A stretch of 14,300 nt of DNA from JBJXFK01 sp046155505 (lineage in GTDB: Bacteria > Planctomycetota > Phycisphaerae > UBA1845 > Fen-1342): assembly GCA_046155505.1 (NCBI GenBank), contig JBJXFK010000127.1, positions 1 through 14,300 on the forward strand, written 5' to 3'. This document shows positions 1 through 6,259 of this stretch, piece after piece (position 1 is the first letter of the stretch; each line of letters begins with the position of its first letter). A model generated the notes under the pieces. The model was not told where the DNA came from, made no database searches, and worked only from the letters and a program-made list of their open reading frames with translations. Position numbers and translations under genes: made by a program.

Positions 1-10
1 CCATGAAGGA

Positions 11-44
11 CATGCTTACGCGGAGTACCGCGAAAGCATGCCAC
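11..44 (+). repeat. REP-like hairpin H1 with 3' CCAC
   Basis: Arm CATGCTTACGCGG (11-23), loop AGTA (24-27) and arm CCGCGAAAGCATG (28-40) give 12 base pairs with one A·A mismatch. CCAC follows at 41-44, so the other strand reads GTGG and then the hairpin. This resembles bacterial REP sequences, which are imperfect palindromes preceded by a GTAG-like tetranucleotide. Confidence 0.85.
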
Positions 45-150
45 GCACCACGCGCCCGGGAGAATTCGACGCTTTCGGTGTCGGATCGTAGCTCGTCCGC
101 TCGGAAGAAATCTCGCGAGACATCCGAACGGTTCACGCGCTTCCGTATCA

Positions 151-233
151 CACTGCTCACAGAGCAGTGGCACCAGCACGGTTTTCGTAGTTCGCAACCG
201 TCACACGAATTCAGCGGTTTCCGACAGTGCCAC
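151..233. repeat. 83-bp palindromic module, copy 1
   Basis: It begins with a perfect 8-bp hairpin, CACTGCTC, ACA, GAGCAGTG (151-169). A 67-bp segment bounded by GTGGCAC (167-173) and GTGCCAC (227-233), which form a perfect 7-nt terminal inverted repeat, overlaps its end. A weak internal stem, CGGTT with AACCG, lies between. The length is conserved exactly in the other two copies. Confidence 0.75.
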
Positions 234-247
234 CTGCCCATGAAGGA

Positions 248-281
248 CATGCTTACGCGGAGTGCCGCGAAAGCATGCCAC
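248..281 (+). repeat. REP-like hairpin H2 with 3' CCAC
   Basis: The arms are identical to the copy at 11-40 but the loop is AGTG instead of AGTA. CCAC follows at 278-281. This is the head module of the second tandem unit. Confidence 0.85.
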
Positions 282-386
282 GCGCCACGCGCCCGGAGAA
301 TTCGACGCTTTCGGTGTCGGATCGTCGCTCGTACGCTCGGAAGAAATCTCGCGAGACATCCGAACGGTTCACGCGCTTCCGAATCA

Positions 387-469
387 CACTGCTCACAGAG
401 CAGTGGCACACGCCCGGTTTTTGTAGTTCGTGACCGTCACACGAATTCAGCGGTTTCCGACAGTGCCAC
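387..469. repeat. 83-bp palindromic module, copy 2
   Basis: It has the same CACTGCTC/GAGCAGTG hairpin at 387-405 and the same GTGGCAC (403-409) and GTGCCAC (463-469) ends 67 bp apart. The interior differs from copy 1 at several positions, while the hairpin and the terminal heptamers are unchanged. Confidence 0.75.
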
Positions 470-540
470 CTGTCCTCGTCGCTCGTCCGCTCGGAAGGAA
501 TCTCGCGAGACATCCGAACGGTTCACGCGCTTCCGCAACA

Positions 541-623
541 CACTGCTCACAAAGCAGTGGCACCCGCACGGTTTTCGTAGTTCGCTGCCGTTGCTCGAAT
601 TCAGCGGTTTCCGACAGTGCCAC
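541..623. repeat. 83-bp palindromic module, copy 3
   Basis: The hairpin at 541-559 carries one G-to-A change that breaks a pair. The ends GTGGCAC (557-563) and GTGCCAC (617-623) are intact and again 67 bp apart. This copy belongs to the unit that has lost its REP-like head. Confidence 0.75.
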
Positions 624-644
624 CCGCCCACCGGTTGGGAAGGA

Positions 645-678
645 CATGCTTACGCGGAGTACCGCGAAAGCATGCCAC
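645..678 (+). repeat. REP-like hairpin H3 with 3' CCAC
   Basis: The 30-nt hairpin at 645-674 is identical to the first copy and is followed by CCAC at 675-678. It stands alone: the rest of the 237-bp unit is absent downstream. At 689-701 there is a 13-nt string, TCGGGGTTCGGAT, that also ends the separate inverted repeat at 11241-11253. Confidence 0.85.
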
Positions 679-730
679 GCGCCGGCGGTCGGGGTTCGGA
701 TTTGGGGCACGCACGTGATTTGTTTGAGGG

Positions 731-774
731 GCGCGGAACCGCGGAGGTCCGCGGTGCTCCGTGCGTTTTTTTTT
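731..774 (+). terminator. Strong intrinsic terminator
   Basis: GCGCGGAACCGCGG (731-744), loop AGGT (745-748) and CCGCGGT-gc-TCC-GTGC (749-764) form a long GC-rich stem with a two-base bulge. One G and then nine T residues (766-774) follow. A nine-T run is striking in such GC-rich DNA. It would end transcription moving rightward out of the repeat array or from beyond the left edge, and would insulate the terminase gene. Confidence 0.75.
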
Positions 775-1088
775 GAGCGGGGTGATTGCGCGCGAGCGAA
801 AGCGTCCGGGGGGTGGTCAAAACTGTTCAAGTGTGATCGCCGCTGCGTTTTGTGCGGCAGCGTGAGACGTGGCGTTCGCCGGCGCGACTATGCTTGCGCG
901 GGGGGACGCGGATGAGAAACCGGGCGACGAGCAGAGCAGGACAATCGAAGCGGAGAAGCAGCGCCGCGAGGAAACGTGAGCCGATCGACAGACATGGGCG
1001 GCGGAGCATCGGCGCGACTCGATCGAGTGCGTCGGGGATTGGGCGAGAGGCGTGCAGGGCGGCTTGTGAGGAGACTGCGGCAGCGGCG
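775..1088 (+). other. Gap before terminase; only doubtful small ORFs
   Basis: I see no convincing gene here. An ATG at 890 opens a 29-codon frame rich in Glu, Arg and Gln that ends at TGA 977-979. The same frame then stays open to TGA 1067-1069, right beside the GAGGAG sequence at 1068-1073. A GTG at 976, preceded by GAGGA and overlapping the first stop, opens a 46-codon Arg-rich frame ending at 1116 inside the terminase gene. These could be remnants of a small phage gene or chance frames. The upstream extension of the terminase frame (GTG 852, ATG 912) reads as Arg/Ser-rich noise and is not taken as coding. Confidence 0.4.
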
Positions 1089-2561
1089 ATGGGTGGTGCG
1101 CCGCGTGACTTGCTGACGTGGGCGCGCGAGTTTCTACCGGAGTACTTCAGTGACGAGCCGTCGGCGTTTCACATCGAGCTGATGCGCGATCTGGCGAATC
1201 GATCGAAGCGGCTGATCGCCCGCGTCGCGCCGCGCGGTCATGCCAAGAGCACTTGCGCGTCGCTGGCGCTGCCGCTGTGGGCGGTGTGCGAGCGGCAGTA
1301 TCGCAACATTCTGATCGTGTCGCACGAGGCGACGCTGGCGACGCAGTTTGTGCGCGACATCCGAATGGAGCTTGAATCGAACGACCGTATCGTCGAGCAG
1401 TACGGCGACCAATGCGCGCCGTTGCCCGGCGAGGGCGATGCCAAGCCGCGACGCCGAAAGTGGTCGGAAGCGAATTTCACGACGAGCAGCGGCGTGACCA
1501 TTCTCGCCAAGGGCGGCGGTGCAGCACTGCGCGGCGTGCGCAGCGGGCCAAATCGTCCCGACCTAATCATCTGCGACGACATCGAGTGCGACGCGCAAGT
1601 GCAAAGCAGCGAGCGGCGCGACAAGCTGGACCAGTGGCTGCGGCGCGTGCTGATGCCGACGCTTGCGCCGGGCGGGCGGGTGATCGTGATCGGTTCGCTG
1701 CTGCACTTCGATTCGCTGCTCTCGAACCTGCGCGATCGCACCAAATTTCCCGGCTGGGACTATCGCGTCTATCGTGCGCTCGAAGCCGAAGCGGTGGTCG
1801 CGGAGGGCGCGCCGATGACGATCGGCGCGACCGCGTTTCGGCACGTCGCGCTGTGGCCCGCGCGATGGAGTGTCGAGCGACTGCTCGAGGAGCAGGAACG
1901 CATCGGCACGCTCGCATTTCAGCAGGAGTATCAGGCTAATCCGATCGACACCGGGCGGCAGGTTTTTCGCAGCGAATGGTTGAAGCGATACGACCCGAGC
2001 GTACTCACGACGTGCGAGAGGCTCTCGACGTTTGTCACAGTCGACCCGGCGGTCGGCAAGACGGCGGGCGACTTCTTCGCGATCTGGATCGGCAGCGTTG
2101 ATCGCGCCACCGGGAAGATCTACACGCGCGAACTGTCGCTCGAAAAGATCGACTTCGTCGCGCAGGTGCGGCGAATCATCGCGATCTTCGAAACGTGGCG
2201 ACCGGAAAAAATCGGCATCGAAGCCAACGCATATCAAATGTCGCTGGTCCACACGTTGCGCGAATATTCAACGCGCAACGGCTTGTATATGCCGATCGAA
2301 GCGATCATCACGCGCGGCGAGAAGAAGGCGCGGATTCAGAGCATCGCACCCGTGCTCGAATGCGGCGATTTTCTGTTTCCGCCAGACTTGTCGCGCGATG
2401 CGGAACTGCAATTTCTGGAGTTCCCGAATGCAAAGCACGACGACGGGCCGGATGTGTGCGCGATGGGCATCGAGCTGGCGCGAGGCGTGATAAAGGCCGG
2501 CGAAATCGAGTGCCGCACGGCGCGGCGCGACGGCGTCGTGTTCGGTCCCGGCGGGATTTGA
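1089..2561 (+). CDS. Phage-type terminase large subunit (ATPase/nuclease)
   Basis: 490 aa. In phages this protein pumps DNA into the prohead with its ATPase and cuts it with a C-terminal RNase H-like nuclease. Visible motifs are Walker A PRGHAKST (48-55), Walker B LIICDDIE (159-166), a probable coupling segment VIVIGS (198-203), and nuclease acidic residues in VDPAVGK (D319), IGIEAN (E378) and HDDGPD (D451, D452, D455). The length is normal for the family, and both domains look intact with no frameshift. I chose ATG 1089 because residues before it look non-coding and homology-like sequence starts just after it; GAGGAG lies 15 nt upstream, which is a long spacing. No portal, capsid, protease or small-terminase gene is visible nearby, so this is an orphan: a prophage or gene-transfer-agent relic, or a domesticated nuclease. 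Its high GC and third-position GC resemble the neighbours, suggesting old residence. Confidence 0.85.
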   Translation: MGGAPRDLLTWAREFLPEYFSDEPSAFHIELMRDLANRSKRLIARVAPRGHAKSTCASLALPLWAVCERQYRNILIVSHEATLATQFVRDIRMELESNDRIVEQYGDQCAPLPGEGDAKPRRRKWSEANFTTSSGVTILAKGGGAALRGVRSGPNRPDLIICDDIECDAQVQSSERRDKLDQWLRRVLMPTLAPGGRVIVIGSLLHFDSLLSNLRDRTKFPGWDYRVYRALEAEAVVAEGAPMTIGATAFRHVALWPARWSVERLLEEQERIGTLAFQQEYQANPIDTGRQVFRSEWLKRYDPSVLTTCERLSTFVTVDPAVGKTAGDFFAIWIGSVDRATGKIYTRELSLEKIDFVAQVRRIIAIFETWRPEKIGIEANAYQMSLVHTLREYSTRNGLYMPIEAIITRGEKKARIQSIAPVLECGDFLFPPDLSRDAELQFLEFPNAKHDDGPDVCAMGIELARGVIKAGEIECRTARRDGVVFGPGGI

Positions 2562-2569
2562 AGAGTTCT

Positions 2570-2704
2570 AAACACAGAGGCACAGAGGCACAGAGAAGAG
2601 AATTCAGAATTCAGAATTCAGAATGCAGAATGCGGAAGCGCGAATCGCAATTCGGCATTCTGCACTTTGCACTTCTTCTCTGTGCCCTCTGTGCCTCTGT
2701 GTTT
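2570..2704. repeat. 135-bp inverted-repeat element between convergent genes
   Basis: The left arm begins AAACACAGAGGCACAGAG and continues GCACAGAGAAGA. The right arm is its reverse complement except for one inserted base, giving about 30 matched positions. Inside lie five 7-bp tandem units (GAATTCA three times, then GAATGCA and GAATGCG) at 2600-2634, and further complementarity around GCAGAATGC and GCATTC. The element fills almost the whole gap between two facing stop codons (2561 and 2707). It could form a very long hairpin and act as a bidirectional terminator. CACAGAGGCACAGAG-type repeats are, to my knowledge, widespread between genes of environmental bacteria. Confidence 0.85.
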
Positions 2705-2706
2705 CG

Positions 2707-4341
2707 TCATCCACATGCCCCGAACGTGCCGAGCAGTTCTGCCAGGTCCGTTAGATCGACGCAGTTCGACGCGTCGAGGTCGGCCGCGTAGTCATAGGCC
2801 GTCGCGCCGACGCATGTGCCGAACGCGGCCAGCATACGGGCCAGGTCGCTCAGCTCGACGCAGCCGTCACCGTTGAAATCACCCTTCCGTGGCTGCGGCA
2901 AATGCGACAGCGCCGCCGGCTCTTCGACCAGCGGATAGAGCGCCTCCAGCATCTGCGGGAAACGCTGGCTCCAGGCGGCTTCGTTGTGTTGCTGAAACAG
3001 GCCGATCTGAAAGAACAGATCGCGGCTGAGCACGCGCCCGCCGACCAGCAGTGCGTCGCGCACGCTCTGCGCGAGATCGCCGTCGTCGCTCGTGTCGCCC
3101 GCGTCCATGTAGATGCGCGTGGTCATCGGAATCTGCCCGGCGGAGACGCGATTGTCCGTCTGCCCGGCCCAGAATGACGGGCTGAAGATTCCCAGACGAC
3201 CGAACACACCCGAGTGGTCCAGCCCGAGCGAGCACGTCGCAAGCCCGCCGAAGCTGCTGCCCGCGACGCCGGTGTTGTCGCGATCGGTCAGCGTGCGATA
3301 GTTTGCGTCGATGTGCGGCTTGAGTTCGTTCACGATGAACTGGTTGTAGCGCGTGTTGTTGACGGTCGCGTTGCCGAATTCGGGCACATATTCGGCCGAG
3401 CGTTGCGACGAATTGTCGATCGCGACGATGATCAGCTCGCGCACCTTCGCCCGCTGGTTGCCCTGCGACGTTGTGACCTCGGCCTGCCACGTACCAAACG
3501 GCCCGCCGGGGACGAAGACGTTTTGCCCGTCGTGCATGTAGAGCACCGGGTAGCGCTTCGCGGTATTCACCGCATAGCTGCGCGGCAGCCAGACTTGAAT
3601 GCCGCGACCGGTGATGTTGTTGACGGTGCGCGTGGCCGGGATAAGCGTTGTCGGCAGCGCGAATGTTACCTTGGTCCCGGCGGTGTTCGGGACCGTTGTC
3701 GCTTCATAGTTGAACGCATTGGCGTTGCGGAAAAACAGCGTGTGTAGCGGCGAGTCGATCGTGCCGGCGATGATCTGTGCGTCGATGCCGGGGCCGAACG
3801 GTTGATCCCATAGCACTGCGGCTTTCAGATCGCTGCGTCCCGTAAGCGGCAGAAACCGTCGCGAGCGTGTGCCCGCCGGCGTTTGAAAAATCGCGAAGTT
3901 CGCGCTCTCGGTTATCGGGGCATAGATGATGCGATCGCGCAGCGTCGGCGTCGCAGGGGTCGTGCTGAAGTTGAACGGGCCGCTGCCCGCGAACGATTCA
4001 AAATTCGCGATCATGTCATAGTTCGCCACGTCGTCGTTGGCCGCGAAGTACTGATACGTGAACGCCGTGCCATGCGGGATCGAGACATCGAGCGTCCACG
4101 GCAAGCTGCCCGGTGAAAAAGTGCCGGGCAGCATCTTCACCGAACGCCGCACATCGGCGTTGCCGAGTTCGGGGATGTTTCCCGAGACGAAGATCGAATC
4201 GCCCGGCGACGTGACGAAGTTGATCTCGAAATGCACGATGTCGGACGGCACCTCGGCAGGCGTGGCCAGCGCGACACTGGCACAGCAAGCGGCCAGCGCG
4301 AGCGGCAACGCCCGGCGGCGAACGGTTCGGCAAGTTTGCAC
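2707..4341 (-). CDS. Secreted esterase with CBM20-like and dockerin-like domains
   Basis: 544 aa from a GTG start at 4341, chosen because GAGGGG lies 6 nt upstream and the product then opens directly with a signal peptide (basic QTCRTVRRR, then ALPLALAACCASVALA). An upstream in-frame ATG (4365) is less likely. Residues ~36-120 resemble a CBM20 starch-binding fold (HFEINFVTSPGDSIFVSGNI, a PWTLDVSIP strand, TFQY-like FTYQYF). Residues ~240-475 are an esterase D-type alpha/beta hydrolase (PF00756 family): VLYMHDGQNVF, nucleophile Ser363 in GSSFGG, an Asp in MDAGD (~413), and His452 in QQHNEAAW. The C-terminus (~487-541) holds two dockerin-like calcium-binding repeats, GDFNGDGCVELSDLA and DLDASNCVDLTDLA, each ending in FGxC. 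It probably acts outside the cytoplasm on a carbohydrate-linked ester; the substrate is unknown. The carbohydrate-binding call is weaker than the esterase call. Confidence 0.85.
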   Translation of the reverse strand: MQTCRTVRRRALPLALAACCASVALATPAEVPSDIVHFEINFVTSPGDSIFVSGNIPELGNADVRRSVKMLPGTFSPGSLPWTLDVSIPHGTAFTYQYFAANDDVANYDMIANFESFAGSGPFNFSTTPATPTLRDRIIYAPITESANFAIFQTPAGTRSRRFLPLTGRSDLKAAVLWDQPFGPGIDAQIIAGTIDSPLHTLFFRNANAFNYEATTVPNTAGTKVTFALPTTLIPATRTVNNITGRGIQVWLPRSYAVNTAKRYPVLYMHDGQNVFVPGGPFGTWQAEVTTSQGNQRAKVRELIIVAIDNSSQRSAEYVPEFGNATVNNTRYNQFIVNELKPHIDANYRTLTDRDNTGVAGSSFGGLATCSLGLDHSGVFGRLGIFSPSFWAGQTDNRVSAGQIPMTTRIYMDAGDTSDDGDLAQSVRDALLVGGRVLSRDLFFQIGLFQQHNEAAWSQRFPQMLEALYPLVEEPAALSHLPQPRKGDFNGDGCVELSDLARMLAAFGTCVGATAYDYAADLDASNCVDLTDLAELLGTFGACG

Positions 4342-4347
4342 GACAGT

Positions 4348-4353
4348 CCCCTC
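4348..4353 (-). promoter_or_regulatory. RBS fixing the GTG start of the esterase gene
   Basis: On the minus strand AGAGGGG sits 6 nt before GTG 4341-4339. No comparable site precedes the upstream ATG at 4365, and the GTG also places the signal peptide at the N-terminus. Confidence 0.55.
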
Positions 4354-4405
4354 TGAATACGTCATGCGTGCCCGATGCGGCCACGCGGCGGTTCGGCAGT
4401 GCGGC

Positions 4406-4451
4406 AAAAACCGTGCCGCCCCGGCGATCTTATGACAGATGGCCGGGGCGG
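4406..4451 (-). terminator. Intrinsic terminator of the pseudopilin operon
   Basis: A 15-nt stem with a single mismatch (4416-4430 with 4437-4451) and a 6-nt loop lies 35 nt after the stop of the Cys-rich protein gene. On the minus strand the stem is followed by CACGG and then five T residues (4406-4410). The T run is short and offset, so some readthrough toward the esterase gene is possible. Confidence 0.65.
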
Positions 4452-4486
4452 AGCAATGACGAAATCCGTCGCAAGTTCGAATGCGG

Positions 4487-4879
4487 CTATGGGTATTTCG
4501 GCAGCTTGGCGTCGCCGCGCTGTGGCATCAACTCCGGGATCCACGCGCTCACCGTCTTGCAATTACAGTGCAAGCACACCGGATAGGGCACCGGTCGGCG
4601 CGGTGCATCTTTCATCAGATCAGGCACGAAACGGTATTGGCAATCCATGCAGTACCAGAAACTGTAAAACGATTCCGCATCGCAACTCGCGCACTTGTAC
4701 GGCGGTACAGTCTTCGCGGCGTACTCGACCGTGCCCTCGGTCTTGCATGAGAGGCAAATACCCTGCGCCGTAAACGTCTTGGACATCTTGAGCTCGCCGC
4801 TACCGGCGAGGATGCGCCAACCGGCGAGCCCAAACACTACAATCGCTAGTATCGAAAGTCCGACAGCTTTGCTGTTCAT
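4487..4879 (-). CDS. Membrane-anchored protein with four CxxC pairs (zinc-ribbon-like)
   Basis: 130 aa. One N-terminal membrane segment (about residues 7-26, VGLSILAIVVFGLAGWRIL) is followed by a soluble region with four CxxC pairs: CLSC (42-45), CASC (63-66), CMDC (77-80) and CLHC (102-105), plus C107. This spacing fits two small zinc ribbons or rubredoxin-like metal knuckles. The orientation of the soluble part is not determined. The start is ATG 4879 with AAAGG 8 nt upstream, overlapping the end of the pseudopilin gene. The gap to that gene is 5 nt, so they are surely one operon, and a terminator follows. I do not recognise a named family. A role with the pseudopilin, for example at a secretion or assembly complex, is inferred only from linkage. 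Confidence 0.75.
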   Translation of the reverse strand: MNSKAVGLSILAIVVFGLAGWRILAGSGELKMSKTFTAQGICLSCKTEGTVEYAAKTVPPYKCASCDAESFYSFWYCMDCQYRFVPDLMKDAPRRPVPYPVCLHCNCKTVSAWIPELMPQRGDAKLPKYP

Positions 4880-4884
4880 GCGGA

Positions 4885-5940
4885 TTACCTTTGTCCAGGC
4901 TGCGACGCGATTTTCTTCCAGATGCGATTCTGTGTGCGATACAACGGACTGAGTTCAAGCGGGTAATTTAGCGGCACCACGTTATCACCACCGACGCCGC
5001 CGATCCAGCGACCCGTGATACGCGGCACGCCCGACGGATTCGACCCCCCCGCCCCGGCGCGAGCGAACTCGGTATACGTCGGACGATTTCGCAACTCTTC
5101 AATCTCACCCTGGTAGCGGGCGTAACGATTTTCGATGGAGCGCTCGCCCGGGAGCCAGGCGAAGTGGCGCACTGTATCCGTGCCGTCACGCCGTCCCACA
5201 ATCACGTCCGTTGGCGTTCGCGGGGGGCGGGGGGTGATCAGGGCAACATGACCGTCATCAAACAGCGCGTTCGCCTGAAGCTTCGGCCCGCCATGACGCC
5301 AACCCACCATCGTTGAGTACAGATCGGGGTAGTTCATCGGATCGGCATTGAGGTTGCCCCCGGTCGCCGCAAAGGCCCACGCAGCGTTGATGTTGTGGAA
5401 CCACGTCCACCACCCGTCGATCGCGAACACCTGTCGTGACATGTCTTTCTCGTATCGGTCACCCTTGAAGTTGCCGTGCATCTTTTCGTTCAGGGCAAAG
5501 CTCGTGCGAATGCCGGGACGACGAGCGGATACGTCGCCGCGCGTGTTATCCGAGAAGTTGAAAAGCCACAGATTTCCGCGGGCCTCGGCAACTTCGTCGG
5601 GTCGGTTGTCGGTGGGACAATGGCCGGCTTTGAAATCGCCGACGTAGTCGAGATCGAACAGGGCATCGACCCAGGTGTACATCGGGTACATATTGCTGTT
5701 GTTGCCGCCGGCCTCGCCGTCATCCCACGTGGGTACGTAATCTTTGTTCGACAGCCGGCAGGCAGCGACGCCTTGCCCAATGCCCTTCAGTTGCGCGCCG
5801 CACTTGGCACTCTTGGCCAATTCTCGCGCCGCGCTCAGCGACGGCAGCAAGATGGAAATCAGAAGTGCAATGATCGCAACGACAACCAGCAACTCAATCA
5901 GCGTGAACGCGCGAAAGCCGCGCAGCGTCGGTTTACACAT
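4885..5940 (-). CDS. Pseudopilin with prepilin N-terminus and H-Xn-DG motif
   Basis: 351 aa. The N-terminus is a type IV prepilin/type II secretion signal: a short basic leader (MCKPTLRGFRA), then FTLIELLVVVAII and a hydrophobic helix to about residue 34. Prepilin peptidase would cleave before Phe12. The residue before it is Ala rather than the usual Gly, and Glu16 is the conserved +5 glutamate. The C-terminal part carries an H-Xn-DG signature (H216 to D229-G230, then HV) typical of the many planctomycetal prepilin-like proteins, here with 12 rather than 9 residues between H and DG. The ATG at 5940 is preferred to one at 5976 because GGAG lies 8 nt upstream. It is likely exported as a minor pseudopilin or pilin-like surface protein and is co-transcribed with the Cys-rich gene downstream. 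Confidence 0.85.
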   Translation of the reverse strand: MCKPTLRGFRAFTLIELLVVVAIIALLISILLPSLSAARELAKSAKCGAQLKGIGQGVAACRLSNKDYVPTWDDGEAGGNNSNMYPMYTWVDALFDLDYVGDFKAGHCPTDNRPDEVAEARGNLWLFNFSDNTRGDVSARRPGIRTSFALNEKMHGNFKGDRYEKDMSRQVFAIDGWWTWFHNINAAWAFAATGGNLNADPMNYPDLYSTMVGWRHGGPKLQANALFDDGHVALITPRPPRTPTDVIVGRRDGTDTVRHFAWLPGERSIENRYARYQGEIEELRNRPTYTEFARAGAGGSNPSGVPRITGRWIGGVGGDNVVPLNYPLELSPLYRTQNRIWKKIASQPGQR

Positions 5941-6259
5941 GTCCCGAACTCCATGATTGTGAAATGCTCGCGCCAAACCCTTCGGCCCCGCGAGTGGCGA
6001 TCGGCCCAGCGCTCGACCGGGGCGATCACTTCAGGAATATACCCGCAATAACACGGCGGTAAACCATGTCTTACGGATTCCACATCAACGCTTTACCCGC
6101 ATGGTATCCGGGCAATTTGCGGGCCAGTTACGCAAGGCGGGAGATTCCGCGGGCGGATGCGAACCGCCGAACGGCGGCATGCGCGATCGCTCGCAGGGGT
6201 GAGGCGATTGGCGCGGCTCGCAATTCGCACCGCATCGCGCGGCCCGATTTCGCGCCGGC
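5941..6259 (-). other. Intergenic leader of the pseudopilin operon
   Basis: This 319-bp gap lies between the end of the sialidase-like gene and the pseudopilin start. It holds a candidate promoter (6036-6063) and a small CCGCCG-AA-CGGCGG dyad near 6164-6177. I see no convincing terminator with a T run for the upstream gene and no coding frame with a plausible product. Confidence 0.5.
6036..6063 (-). promoter_or_regulatory. Candidate sigma70-type promoter for the pseudopilin operon
   Basis: On the minus strand TTTACC (6063-6058, 4 of 6 matches to TTGACA) is followed after 16 nt by TATATT (6041-6036, 5 of 6 matches to TATAAT). Transcription would start near 6029, giving a leader of about 90 nt. 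The relatively AT-rich patch stands out in GC-rich DNA, but planctomycetal promoter consensus is not well defined. Confidence 0.4.

Larger units (their letters stand above)
1..678. repeat. Composite tandem repeat array, ~237-bp unit, no credible gene
   Basis: Two nearly complete units (about 1-237 and 238-473) are followed by a third that lacks the first ~82 bp (about 473-630) and by an isolated head module at 640-678. Each full unit holds a 30-nt REP-like hairpin followed by CCAC, a ~100-bp linker, then an 83-bp module with a second hairpin and GTGGCAC/GTGCCAC ends. Hairpin spacing is 237 bp for the head module (11 to 248), 236 bp for the second module (151 to 387), and 154 bp to the truncated unit (387 to 541). 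Several long reading frames cross the array only because 237 is divisible by three and stop codons are rare. Their products are Arg/Ser/His-rich and shift frame between copies, so I do not call genes here. Confidence 0.9.

Noticed and set aside
1..678. CRISPR array
   Set aside because: Units are ~237 bp, the repeats are not separated by unique spacers, and no cas gene is present.
3..776. Long plus-strand frame (257 codons) through the left repeats
   Set aside because: It stays open because the repeat period is a multiple of three; the product is Arg/Ser/His-rich, shifts frame between copies, and matches no protein family I recognise.
890..1069. Selenocysteine or readthrough gene at TGA 977-979
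   Set aside because: No SECIS-like hairpin is evident directly after the TGA and the frame has no recognisable family; a decayed or chance frame is simpler.
852..1088. N-terminal extension of the terminase from GTG 852 or ATG 912
   Set aside because: The added residues are Arg/Ser/Ala-rich without family resemblance, and the terminase domain begins right after ATG 1089.
1089..2561. Complete prophage
   Set aside because: Only a terminase large subunit is visible; no portal, capsid, tail, lysis or integrase gene, and no attachment-site repeats.
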